Below, piece after piece: positions 11,732 to 20,019 of a stretch of DNA of 64,000 nucleotides; the first letter of the stretch is position 1, and each line of letters starts with the position of its first letter. Both the position numbers and the translations under genes were made by a program. Under the pieces are notes generated by a model, which made no database searches, had not been told where the DNA came from, and worked only from the letters and a program-made list of their open reading frames with translations. The stretch is from assembly GCF_014645815.1 (NCBI RefSeq), contig NZ_BMML01000008.1:343468-407467 (forward strand). The letters are read 5' to 3'. The stretch is from Streptomyces fuscichromogenes. GTDB taxonomy: Bacteria; Actinomycetota; Actinomycetes; Streptomycetales; Streptomycetaceae.

Positions 11732-11743
11732 CTAATGCTGAAG

Positions 11744-12943
11744 TCAAGCCACGAGACGAAGAGGTGGCCGGGCCTCGTAGGGGCGACGGTCGCGCAGGAT
11801 GGCGTAGAGAACGTTGATCTTGCGGCGGGCCAGGGCGATCAGGGCCTGATGGTGTCGTTTGCCTTCGGATCGTTTGCGGTCGTAGAAGGCGCGCGAGGTG
11901 GGATCGCGCTGGATGGAGCAGAACGCGGCCTGGTAGAAGACCCGTTTGAGGGCCTTGTCACCGCCGGTCGCGCTGCGCGAGTAGCGGATCTTGCCGGACT
12001 GGGAGAGCACCGGGGACAGCCCGGAGGCGGCGGCCAGCGCGTCGCCGCTGCTGAAGCGGCGGATGTCGCCGACAGCCGCGAGGAACTCGGCGGTGAGGGC
12101 GGCCCCCATCCCCGGCAGGCTGCGGATGAGGGCCCCGTCAGGGTGGCCGGTCACCAGTTTCTCGATCTCGGCTTCCAGGGCCTTGATGCGGTGTCTGCCG
12201 GCCAGCAGCTCGTCGGCGAGTTCGCGGATGAGCTGGGCGGTGCGGCGTTCGCCGGGCAGGACGGCGTGCTGGGCGAGTGCGGCGGTGTGCGCCGCATCGG
12301 CCAGCGGCTGCGCCAGGGCGGTTCTGACGCCGTGCCGGTGCAGGTAGCCGGCGATCCGGGCGGTGCCCGCGCGGCGGATCTCGGCCGGTGTGACGTAGTG
12401 GCCCAGCAGGATGAGCCCGGACTGGTTCGTCGCGTCGACGGCCCGTTCCAGGCCGGGGTGGATACCGGTGAGCAGGTCACGCAGCCGCGCGGTGCGGGCG
12501 GTGGCCTCCTTGACCAGCGTGGTGCGGTGGCTGACCAGCAGCCGCAGCTCCACGACGCTGTCGTCGGGCAGCTCGACGGTGCGCAGGTCGTCGCGGAGCA
12601 TGACCTGTTCGGCGATGACCTTGGCGTCCCGGGGGTCGGACTTGTTCTCGCCGCCCCTCGTCGCACGGCGGGCGCGGTTGACGGCCAGGCCGGGGACGTG
12701 GACGACGCGGAAGCCCGCGGTCAGGAGCATGGCGGTCAGCAGGGCGGCGATGCCGCCGAGGATGTCCAGGCCCACGGTGACGGGGCCGTGTTCGGCCTCG
12801 ATGGTGTGCAGTTCGCCGATCGAGGCGTCGATGGCGGCGGGGTCGTTGTCGACCCGGTGGCTGAGCAGCTGACGGCCGCGGTCGTCGGTCACCGCGAGCC
12901 AGTGGAATTCCTTGGCGATGTCGAAGCCTGCGTTGGCGGTCAC
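11744..12943 (-). CDS. IS110-family transposase
   Basis: A 399-residue RNA-guided-type recombinase. The N-terminal RuvC-like DEDD domain starts with GFDIAKEFHWLAV (first Asp), then VGLDILGG (second acidic site) and ENKSDPRDAKVIAEQ (last acidic pair). The C-terminal transposase_20 region has IRSLPGMGAALTAEFLAAVGDI, ALAAASGLSPVLSQSGK and a serine-bearing central segment expected to make the DNA attack. The GTG start at 12941-12943 is preceded by GGGAGGGGACC. Length and motifs are complete, so the protein is probably active. Insertion destroyed the 5' end of the CHAT gene. Confidence 0.93.
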   Translation of the reverse strand: MTANAGFDIAKEFHWLAVTDDRGRQLLSHRVDNDPAAIDASIGELHTIEAEHGPVTVGLDILGGIAALLTAMLLTAGFRVVHVPGLAVNRARRATRGGENKSDPRDAKVIAEQVMLRDDLRTVELPDDSVVELRLLVSHRTTLVKEATARTARLRDLLTGIHPGLERAVDATNQSGLILLGHYVTPAEIRRAGTARIAGYLHRHGVRTALAQPLADAAHTAALAQHAVLPGERRTAQLIRELADELLAGRHRIKALEAEIEKLVTGHPDGALIRSLPGMGAALTAEFLAAVGDIRRFSSGDALAAASGLSPVLSQSGKIRYSRSATGGDKALKRVFYQAAFCSIQRDPTSRAFYDRKRSEGKRHHQALIALARRKINVLYAILRDRRPYEARPPLRLVA

Positions 12944-13185
12944 GGTCCCCTCCCGGTGCAGCGTGTGGCGCGACTCCTTCCGCCTGTCCTCGCCCTACTC
13001 AGCGATCGTTCGCAGTGCCTAATCAGCAGTCCGGAAGAAGTGGCGGGACAGGGGGATCAGCGTCCTGAGCCATCGGAGGCAGCCAGCATGAAAACCATCC
13101 CTGCCCCACCCGCGCAGTCCCAGAGTCGCGCACTCACGGGACCCACTCAAGAAGGTAGGGCGGCATGACTGCCAAGTCTGCCTGA
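12944..13185 (-). ncRNA. candidate bridge/guide RNA region of the IS110 element
   Basis: Members of the IS110 group carry a non-coding RNA upstream of the transposase whose loops base-pair with donor and target DNA. This region is the only sizeable non-coding part of the element. It contains ATTAGGCA (13016-13023, minus strand), which matches the sequence exactly at the element's other edge (11729-11736). I did not fold the region and cannot define RNA ends. Confidence 0.3.
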
Positions 13186-13488
13186 GCGGCACCCCGTAGA
13201 TGGCCCCGGGCTCAGCGACTCCACCGCTGGCCCAGGGCCTGGGACTCGACCATTCCCCAACACGGAGTCAGACCTTGTGCAGGCCAGTACGCATGCGGGG
13301 CTCGCCGAAGCCATCGCATGCCGCCCGAGCAGCAACGACCCAACCCCGCAGGCGTCTCACGCAGCATGGGATACGTTGTAATCAACTCTCGACAAGAAGT
13401 CCCCAGAAAGTCCCCGACGTGATTCAAGGCAAGCCTGGGCATGTCAAAACTGCAGGTCAACACCATGATCAACAGCCGCCCATATGTA
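13186..13488. other. no gene seen; contains a short AAGTCCCC cluster
   Basis: About 300 bp between the IS element and the right sdaA repeat. No frame looks coding. At 13394-13417 there are two closely spaced AAGTCCCC words (AAGAAGTCCCCAGAAAGTCC...), resembling the longer cluster at 5608-5670 on the other side of the island. It should be the internal right end of the island if the 94-bp repeats are its boundaries. Confidence 0.45.
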
Positions 13489-13582
13489 CGTCAAGTACAA
13501 GGAGACGGCGCGCGGGGGGCTCGCGGTGAACATCATCGAGTGCTAGGGGAATGGGCCCTGACCAGCGCGTTCGTGTCTTTCG
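13489..13582 (+). repeat. right copy of 94-bp direct repeat (sdaA 3' end)
   Basis: Identical to 5481-5574. It includes a free-standing sdaA C-terminus (VKYKETARGGLAVNIIEC) and its TAG, with no sdaA body upstream. This is the mirror partner of the left repeat and the likely right boundary of the island. Confidence 0.85.
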
Positions 13583-13715
13583 ACGCTGCGGAAAACTCAC
13601 GTCTGGAACAGCGGCCGGCCTCTCCCCCCCGATCTGGCGCACTTGGTCACAGAAGCGCGGATAGACGAACTGCCCCGTGGGGTGTACCGGCGGGCAGACG
13701 CCCCGGAGACGACGC
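13582..13715 (+). pseudogene. relic of a second abiEi gene
   Basis: Immediately after the repeat the sequence reads GACGCTGCGGAAAACTC, matching 5794-5810 inside the intact abiEi. It continues at roughly 85-90% identity up to the codons for GVYRRADAPET. Compared with the intact copy it lacks 5581-5793, joined through a shared CGCTG, and about 40-50 bp between two CTCTCCCCC runs; both are deletions between short direct repeats. After about 13715 the similarity is lost. There is no start codon and no toxin gene follows. Confidence 0.8.
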
Positions 13716-14297
13716 AGCGCGAGGCGAGGGGGGCGGTGCCGGCCGAGAGGATCCGCTGCTTCTTCGATCGTTCGGGCCCGACGTACGGCTCGCCGAGATC
13801 ATGGCCGAGCTCGGCCCGCAGGGCCGCACCCCGCCCCGCCGACGCCGTTCGCTGACTTGCCCCGGCAAGCGGAAAGCCTCTCCTGACCTGATGCGACGCA
13901 AGTTCGCGCGCTACCGGCGGAAAACCGACCGTCGAGTTTGAGCGGATCATCCAGGAAGCGCACCAGGGGATTGGCAGCCTCAGCCCTACACCACGTGCGT
14001 TGACGTGACCCCGCCGTCAACAAGTCGGCATCACCGCTGTGGCGGCAAGTCATGGAACTGAAGATGCGTGCCATGCCGAACGTCATGGCGCTCGTCCTCT
14101 ATGACGGTCGGCTGAAGGAGTGGTTTCTTTCAGTAGCTACGTCGCCTTGGAGGAATCTCCTCGACGGGGTGTGACGCGTCGCTCAACCTGCCCCTGCCAC
14201 AGAGTGAGAGGCTGTCCCGGATCGCAGTTCCGCCGCGCCCTCGCCGCAGAATCGCTTTCTCGGAAGGTGGAAGTGTGCATCGGGCCGGATTGGCGGC
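13716..14297. other. no intact gene; probable decayed sequence
   Basis: About 580 bp with no frame that looks convincingly coding. Short basic stretches such as SPDLMRRKFARYRRKTDRR could be transposase debris, but I cannot support a family. It separates the island boundary from the alpha/beta-hydrolase gene. Confidence 0.35.
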
Positions 14298-14326
14298 GCC
14301 GACATTTCAGTCGGCATGAGGCCGAC
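14298..14326 (+). promoter_or_regulatory. alternating GCCGAC/GTCGGC hairpins before the hydrolase gene
   Basis: GCCGAC (14298-14303), GTCGGC (14310-14315) and GCCGAC (14321-14326) can pair in two mutually exclusive ways. The block ends 20 nt before the hydrolase ATG and 6 nt before its AAAGGAA site, so it may be a repressor operator or an RNA switch-like leader. Its role is inferred from position only. Confidence 0.35.
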
Positions 14327-14346
14327 CACCTGAAAGGAACGAATCA

Positions 14347-15165
14347 ATGCCCACGATCACTACCCCGGACGGTGTGGAGATCTTCTACAAGGACTGGGGT
14401 TCCGGTCAGCCGATCGTCTTCAGTCACGGGTGGCCGCTGTCGGCCGACGACTGGGACACCCAGATGATGTTCTTCCTGCAGCACGGTTATCGGGTGATCG
14501 CCCATGACAGGCGCGGGCACGGCCGGTCCGCACAGGTCAGCACGGGCAACGACATGGAACATTGGGTCGCCGATCTGGCCTCGCTGACCGAGCATCTCGG
14601 TCTGCGTGACGCCGTCCACATCGGACACTCGACGGGCGGCGGTGAGGTAGCCCGTTACGTGGCCCGTTACGAGGAGCGAGTCGCCAAGGCGGTGCTGGTC
14701 GCTTCCCTGACACCGAACATGGTGAAGACCGACGCCAACCCGGCCGGTCAGCCCCAGGAGTGGTTCGATCAGGTACAGGCGGGAACGCTGGCCAACCGCG
14801 CGGAATTCTTCCGAGCCGTTCCGGAGGGGCCGTTCTACGGGTTCAACCGTCCGGGCGTCGAGCCGTCCGAAGGGGTCATCGCGAACTGGTGGCGGCAGGC
14901 CATGGCCGGCAGCATCCAGGCCCAGTACGAGACCCCGCTGTCCTGGCTGGAGGACTTCACCGAGGACCTCCGGAAGATCACCGTGCCGGTCCTGGTGATG
15001 CACGGCGACGACGACCAGATCGTTCCCTTCGCCAGTTCCGTGCCGCGTGCGGTCGACCTGCTCAAGAACGGCAAGCAGAAGACCTATCCGGGCTACCCGC
15101 ACGGCATGCTGACGACTCACGCGGACGTCCTCAACCCCGATCTGCTTGAGTTCATCCGGTCCTGA
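14347..15165 (+). CDS. alpha/beta hydrolase, non-heme haloperoxidase family
   Basis: A 272-residue alpha/beta-hydrolase of the cofactor-free chloroperoxidase/esterase group. The nucleophile serine is in IGHSTGGG, the acid is in MHGDDDQIVP and the histidine is in YPHGMLTTHADV; the oxyanion-hole HGWPL motif is near residue 27. Members hydrolyse esters or lactones and can form peracids in vitro; the natural substrate is unknown. ATG 14347 has AAAGGAA upstream. There is no signal peptide. It converges with the AraC-type regulator downstream, which may control it. Confidence 0.92.
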   Translation: MPTITTPDGVEIFYKDWGSGQPIVFSHGWPLSADDWDTQMMFFLQHGYRVIAHDRRGHGRSAQVSTGNDMEHWVADLASLTEHLGLRDAVHIGHSTGGGEVARYVARYEERVAKAVLVASLTPNMVKTDANPAGQPQEWFDQVQAGTLANRAEFFRAVPEGPFYGFNRPGVEPSEGVIANWWRQAMAGSIQAQYETPLSWLEDFTEDLRKITVPVLVMHGDDDQIVPFASSVPRAVDLLKNGKQKTYPGYPHGMLTTHADVLNPDLLEFIRS

Positions 15166-15551
15166 CGGCACAGGACACGGGCGCCGACGGGAGAACCTCC
15201 GCCCGGACGCTCGTCGCCGTAGAACACCGTGAACTCCCGTGACACCTGGTCGGCCCCGGCGCGGTCGGGGCCGACCGGCCGCGCCCCCGGGCCGCTTCCC
15301 GGAGTGGAACGGGCGGTGCGCGACCGTGAGGTCGACGGGCAGGAGTCCGCCGTCACGAAAGGCGGTGGCCGGCAACCCGGACGGCCCCGGTGACGTGTTG
15401 CCCGGGCGTGGACCACCCGCACAGGGGCGCGCACGGGTACAGTCCGGCGGCCGGTGCTCGGACGCCACCGGCACCAGCCGATCCCGGGCCGGCGCCGGCT
15501 CGACTGCCGGGTGAAGGCCGGGCAGCACAACGTTCACCGAAGAGCCTCATC
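15166..15551. other. convergent intergenic region, nothing recognised
   Basis: About 385 bp between two converging genes. It is very GC-rich, with no coding-like frame and no clear terminator that I can defend. Confidence 0.4.
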
Positions 15552-16544
15552 TCACTTTGCGGCTTCTGAGCGCTCCGCCATGTAAGCCCTGGGAGTGACC
15601 CCGTGAACGCTTTTGAAGTTCCGAATGAAGTGGCTCGCATCCGAGAAGTGCCACTTCGCCGCCGCCCTGGATATGACATCCGTCTCGTCCGACGACAGCA
15701 GATCACGACGAGCACCCTCCATGCGTAATTGCCTGATGAGCGACATCACAGACTGATCACCTGCCGAAAACGCCCGATGCAGGGTGCGCACGGATATCCC
15801 TAGCCTTCCAGCAACCAGGGCCGGCGAGAGATCTTCTCTTTCCAGGTTCTTCTCTATCACTTTCTTCGCGGTCAGAATGATGCTCCCCATGTCCGTCGGA
15901 CCCTGCACGGAGTTACCTTCCAACAAGCCCGCGACAAGTGACACGAAGGCCCGTTCGGCCATCATCGAGGCGGCTTGCGAGTCGAGCAGGTCCGTCGTTC
16001 GAAGCATGTCCAAGTACTCGAAAATAAGCTGCCCTTCAGGCCCCGCCAGCTCGGCAACACAAGCATGCCTGAGAAGAGTGGGCCGCGAAGAGGATTCTCT
16101 GATCAACCCTCGCGGAATAGTGATCACATGGGACGCCGTGTTCCTCTCGCACGCGAGCCTCCACGGCTGCCCCGCGTCACGTACTATAAGGTTTCCCGCC
16201 TGGACGCTATATCCCTCTCGGGCCCCATCGAATGTAATAGACCCCGAAGTGACCGCATGTATGACGACGGGGTCATCGTCATCTTTTCGCCCCGATGAGG
16301 CAATCATCGCTCCTGATCGCTGAACTGCAGCCAGGACGCTGCCGAGGTAAAATCCGGCTATGGTCAGCTCGAATCCATACGGATTGGCCGACTTCAGCAC
16401 ACGCACTTCCTTGAGATGCCTCAGTGGTGCCGGATCCAGATCCGTCAGGACGAGACCCGATTCAGGTATCTGCGCCCGAGGTATCCATAATCTTCCGATA
16501 AGCCGGACTCGGCTTCTTCCCTGCATACTCACGGAGTGATGCAC
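15552..16544 (-). CDS. AraC-family transcriptional regulator with TTA codons
   Basis: A 330-residue regulator. The C-terminal third holds the two helix-turn-helix AraC domain (LSPALVAGRLGISVRTLHRAF and ISRAAAKWHFSDASHFIRNFKSVHGVTPRAYM). The N-terminal part resembles the AraC-binding-like ligand/dimer domain. I choose the GTG at 16542-16544 because AGGTGA lies 7 nt upstream; the ATG at 16524 lacks a site. Two in-frame TTA leucine codons (16488-16490 and 15726-15728) make translation likely to depend on the rare bldA tRNA. Codon use is visibly more AT-rich (AAA, ATA, CTT) than in the neighbours, pointing to recent transfer. It converges with the hydrolase gene. Confidence 0.88.
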   Translation of the reverse strand: MHHSVSMQGRSRVRLIGRLWIPRAQIPESGLVLTDLDPAPLRHLKEVRVLKSANPYGFELTIAGFYLGSVLAAVQRSGAMIASSGRKDDDDPVVIHAVTSGSITFDGAREGYSVQAGNLIVRDAGQPWRLACERNTASHVITIPRGLIRESSSRPTLLRHACVAELAGPEGQLIFEYLDMLRTTDLLDSQAASMMAERAFVSLVAGLLEGNSVQGPTDMGSIILTAKKVIEKNLEREDLSPALVAGRLGISVRTLHRAFSAGDQSVMSLIRQLRMEGARRDLLSSDETDVISRAAAKWHFSDASHFIRNFKSVHGVTPRAYMAERSEAAK

Positions 16545-16551
16545 TGTCCGC

Positions 16552-17136
16552 TCACCTCGAATACACCGCGTATCGGAACGACGTTGTCCACCACCATGGC
16601 CTCTCCCTCCCGCTGCTGTTCCGGCGAGGCAGCCGGAGCGCTCGTCGTTCACTCGTTTCCCACCCGCACCAGAGGGTGGTGGGCACCCGAACCCCTCGCA
16701 CCGCGCGGGAGACCTGGCGAAGCACGCGGCACGCGCGGGAGGGCCGCACGGCGGATGCACGGCACACGGACGGACCGCTCGGGAACGCGCGGTGCGTCCG
16801 GGATGGACGGGGCGTCGTGGACGACTCACGCACGGCCGGTTCAGACGCCGACGGCGACGACTTCCAGCTGACGAAGGGCTCCTTCTTGCTCTGGATTCCG
16901 GAATGCACGACGCCCTTGTTGCTCTCGTTGTGGTGCAGGCCGATGGCCAGCCCGGTGCGCGGCTCGACGACAAGACGCGCGAACCCCGTCCATTCACGAC
17001 CGAAGTGCGGCAGGTCTCCGTCCACCAGAGTGGCCTGGAGGAATTTCTGATACCAGGCGATACCGGCCCCGATATCCCGGACAGTAAAAGCGACGTGGTG
17101 GAGCCCGATGACGGACGGAACGGTCGACTCACTCAT
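16552..17136 (-). pseudogene. truncated VOC (glyoxalase-like) protein
   Basis: The first 75-90 residues are the beginning of a vicinal-oxygen-chelate protein: IGLHHVAFTVRDIGAGIAWYQ, ARLVVEPRTGLAIGLHH. After that the frame continues to 16552 but becomes arginine/serine/proline-rich and does not look like a protein, and no other frame restores the second half of the fold. The ATG overlaps the end of the upstream SARP regulator by 8 nt, so translation is probably coupled. VOC proteins serve as isomerases, dioxygenases or drug-binding resistance proteins; this one is very likely broken. Confidence 0.65.
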
Positions 17137-19585
17137 TTACGACTCCCTGTCCAAAGCGGCCCGTATTCGAATTCTCCTGGTTCGGGTCAGGGAGAGCCGC
17201 CTGACGGCGAGTGGGTAGCTTGTGGATCGACGAGTGGATTCTTTGTGGATCCCGGATGCGCATCTCGCCGAACAGCCCGAACCAGGTGGCGACGCAAGAA
17301 CGCGGGGCGTGGGCAGCCCAGCGGGAATAAAGGAAAGCGACGGCCTCTGTCTCCCGGCCGGGGCCTCGGGCCAGGTGTTCCGCGCGCTGCAGCAGATCAA
17401 GCGACAAGAAGCCGTACATCGACCGCATCCCGACGACCGCGGTGCCCTGCGACAGGGCCGTCAGCTCCAGTTCCGCGAGACCCGCCGCGCATCGGCCCGC
17501 GCGCACCAGCGCGGCGGCGGTGCGGGCCGGATCGGCGAGCGGGCCTGCGGCCCACAGGTGGTGGGCGAGGCGCTCGGCGACGGACTCACCGTCGGGGTCG
17601 CTGTCGTCCAGGGCATCCGAGACGCGCAGGTGCAGCCGGCTGGCCCGCGCCGGCGGCGTCGTGGCGGAGACCGCCTCGCGGACCAGGTCGTGGGCGAACC
17701 GGAACGAGAACGGATTGTCCGGCCCGGACTCAAGCATGCCCAGGGCTGTCACGGGCTCCAGGCGTTCCAGGCAGCTCTCGACGTCGAGGCCGGCGACACG
17801 GGCGAGCAGATCGAGTTCGACATCGCGGCCGATGAGCGCGGCGATCTGCAACAGGTCATGGGAGTCGCCGTCGAGGCCGGCCATCCGGTCGAGGACGACG
17901 TCCCGCACGGTGGCCGGCACTCCGGCCCGTGCTGCGGCGTCGTCGGTGAGCGCGCCGCCGTCGGCGAGCAGCCGGGAGAGTTCCCGCACGAAGAAGGGGT
18001 TCCCGGCGGTGCGCGTGTAGATGCCGCGGACAACGCCGGGGCCGACGTTCTGGCCGGTTTCGCGACGGACCAGGTCGGCCACGGCGTCCGGGCCGAGCGG
18101 GCCGAGCCGGAACCGGCGGTGGCCGGGCTCCCGGCTGACCGTGGCAAGCATCCGGGACAACTCGGAGTCGGGTACCGGTGCGCGGTCGCGCAGCGCGCCG
18201 AGGATCACGGTGCCGGCCGGCAGCCGGGCCGCCAGGTGCCCGAACAACTGCAGCGAGGTAACGTCCGCCCGCTGGAGATCATCGATGACGAGCACCACCG
18301 GCCGCCGGGCCGAGGCCTGGCCGATGACGGCGACGACCCGCTCGAACAGACGGAACCGGAAGCCGGTGTCCGGCAGCACCGCTGCGGCGAGGACGTCACC
18401 GCGCGGCTCGACGAGGCGGCCGAGTTCGTCGTCGAGCCACTTCTCCCGGGCAGGGGAGGGCAGGCTGTCGACGACCGTGCCGATCGCCTGTACCCATGGC
18501 CACATGGCGGGTGTCCCGTCGCCGCCCAGGCAGCGGCCCCAGACGACGAGCGCCCCGCGCCGGTCCGCCTCGGTCACGGCCTCCTCCAACAGCCGGGTCT
18601 TGCCCACCCCCGGCTCACCCTCGACAACACCGATGGCCGTTCCGCGGGCGAACGCCGGTTCCATGGTCCGGCGCAGCACCGCGAGTTCCTCGGCCCGACC
18701 GACCAGGCTGATGGCCGGACCCGCCTGCGCGCCGCCGTCGTCGCTGTCCGTGCCCGCCGCGATCGCCACCGGCGGGTGCTGCGTCAGTACGCGCCGATGT
18801 GCGGCCCGCAGCACTGGACCGGGGTCGATACCGAGGTCTTCGGCAAGGCGGGCACCGACCCCGCTGAACACCGACAGCGCCTCCGCCTGCCGCCCAGCGG
18901 CGGCAAGGGCGCAGATGAGGGCGGCCTGGACGGGTTCGTGCAAGGGCGCCATCGACGCGGCCAGATGCAACGCGGGGAGCGCCCGCTCCGGCCGGGCCAG
19001 CGACACCGCGAGTTCGGCCGCTGCCGCGCACGCGTCGTACAACTCGGCGTCGAGGGCGGCGAAGACTGGCATCCCGGTGGGCTCCTGGGCCAGGCCGTCG
19101 CCCGCCGGACCACGCCAGAGACCCAGCGCCTCGACGTACTTGTCGAGCGCCGTCTCGTGATGCTGCTGCGCGAGGGCGGTTCTCGCGCTCGCCACACGCT
19201 CACGGAAGGTGACCAGGTCGAGCATTCCGACGTCGGCGGTGAAAAGGTAACCGCTACCACGGCGGTGGAGGTACGAGCCGGTGCCGCGGGCCGGGAGTTC
19301 GGGTTCGAGCAGCCGTCGTAGGGCACCGATGTATTTGTGGATGATGTTCAGGGCGCTGGCCGGAACGTTGTCGTCCCACATCAGGTCGATCAGTTCGGCG
19401 GTGCTGGTCGGCCTGCCCTCGCGGGCGAGGAACAGGGCCAGCAGGTGGGCCTGTTGTCGCGGGCCGGCGTCCAGTTCGACACCGTCGCGCCAGATCCGCA
19501 ACGGACCGAGGATCTGCAGACGCGGGGAAATGTCATCAGCCGGCCGATGTTCGTCGGACCGGATGGAACGCATTGACACAGCCAC
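17129..19585 (-). CDS. SARP-type regulator with ATPase domain, shortened C-terminus
   Basis: An 818-residue regulator. Residues about 20-110 form an OmpR-like DNA-binding domain (LGPLRIWRDGVELDAGPRQ) and about 115-260 the bacterial transcriptional activation domain (VTFRERVASARTAL, LGIDPGPVLRAAHRRVL). The AAA-type ATPase has Walker A GEPGVGKTRLLEE near 322 and Walker B VVLVIDDLQRADV. The start is GTG 19583-19585, with GGGGGAT upstream. The helical repeat region expected at the C-terminus is short. The sequence jumps from AVAFLYSRWAAHA to PRSCVATWFGLFGEM and then ends in an unrelated basic tail, which suggests an internal deletion and a frameshift. Such proteins usually switch on antibiotic gene clusters, but none is adjacent here. 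Confidence 0.85.
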   Translation of the reverse strand: MAVSMRSIRSDEHRPADDISPRLQILGPLRIWRDGVELDAGPRQQAHLLALFLAREGRPTSTAELIDLMWDDNVPASALNIIHKYIGALRRLLEPELPARGTGSYLHRRGSGYLFTADVGMLDLVTFRERVASARTALAQQHHETALDKYVEALGLWRGPAGDGLAQEPTGMPVFAALDAELYDACAAAAELAVSLARPERALPALHLAASMAPLHEPVQAALICALAAAGRQAEALSVFSGVGARLAEDLGIDPGPVLRAAHRRVLTQHPPVAIAAGTDSDDGGAQAGPAISLVGRAEELAVLRRTMEPAFARGTAIGVVEGEPGVGKTRLLEEAVTEADRRGALVVWGRCLGGDGTPAMWPWVQAIGTVVDSLPSPAREKWLDDELGRLVEPRGDVLAAAVLPDTGFRFRLFERVVAVIGQASARRPVVLVIDDLQRADVTSLQLFGHLAARLPAGTVILGALRDRAPVPDSELSRMLATVSREPGHRRFRLGPLGPDAVADLVRRETGQNVGPGVVRGIYTRTAGNPFFVRELSRLLADGGALTDDAAARAGVPATVRDVVLDRMAGLDGDSHDLLQIAALIGRDVELDLLARVAGLDVESCLERLEPVTALGMLESGPDNPFSFRFAHDLVREAVSATTPPARASRLHLRVSDALDDSDPDGESVAERLAHHLWAAGPLADPARTAAALVRAGRCAAGLAELELTALSQGTAVVGMRSMYGFLSLDLLQRAEHLARGPGRETEAVAFLYSRWAAHAPRSCVATWFGLFGEMRIRDPQRIHSSIHKLPTRRQAALPDPNQENSNTGRFGQGVVNE

Positions 19586-20019
19586 GCCTGTATCCCCCGA
19601 ATACGTCGATGAAAGATTTGGCTACCGTGTGGAGTGACCCCTGCCGATGTCCACGCGGTGGCCTTGGACCCGGTGCTCATGCGTATGAGGGTGTGCCGCA
19701 CCGGGTGTAGCGCCGCGGGCGCCCGCCTCATCAAGAGAACCGGACGGGCGTCTACAGCCCGTTGACGGATCGTTGACGCCCGTCTCGACCCGTGTCGCAC
19801 GATGCGAGCCGGAGGGGGACGCGGACTGCGCGGGTTCACAGGGGCAGACGCCCATCAGAGCCTCAGCCGAGGCCCACAGCACCGGGAAGACCCCGCCGGG
19901 GCATGCGTCGCAGGCGCAGGACGACGGCCACGGTGAGGAAGCGGCGCACCCTCATGTGCCGTCCGGCGGCCGGTCCGGCCACGGCACCTGACCGGACCGG
20001 CCTTTGAAGCGGGGGTCGA
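19586..20019. other. intergenic region between the two SARP genes
   Basis: 434 bp with no coding-like frame. It must contain the end of the upstream (right-hand) SARP transcript and the promoter of the left-hand one. I see no convincing hairpin terminator. Confidence 0.4.

Larger units (their letters stand above)
11735..13185 (-). mobile_element. IS110-family insertion element, apparently intact
   Basis: The element has one transposase gene on the minus strand, a very short 3' flank (about 10 nt to the interrupted CHAT frame) and non-coding sequence upstream of the transposase. IS110 elements make no long target duplication, so the limits are hard to fix. ATTAGGCA (minus strand) occurs at the 3' edge (11729-11736) and again at 13016-13023, which would give about 1.29 kb. 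A CTGCCT word shared with about 13179-13184 would give about 1.45 kb, closer to the usual size of the family. The outer limit given here is therefore provisional. Confidence 0.65.

Noticed and set aside
13441..13941. A 166-codon gene across the right sdaA repeat
   Set aside because: The frame joins an out-of-frame sdaA tail to abiEi debris. It is a product of the duplication, not a gene.
13716..14100. Transposase remnant downstream of the abiEi relic
   Set aside because: Basic stretches hint at it, but no motif is clear enough to support a family.
17222..19321. A 699-codon plus-strand frame opposite the first SARP gene
   Set aside because: An antisense shadow caused by high GC at third positions. 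It has no domain sense.
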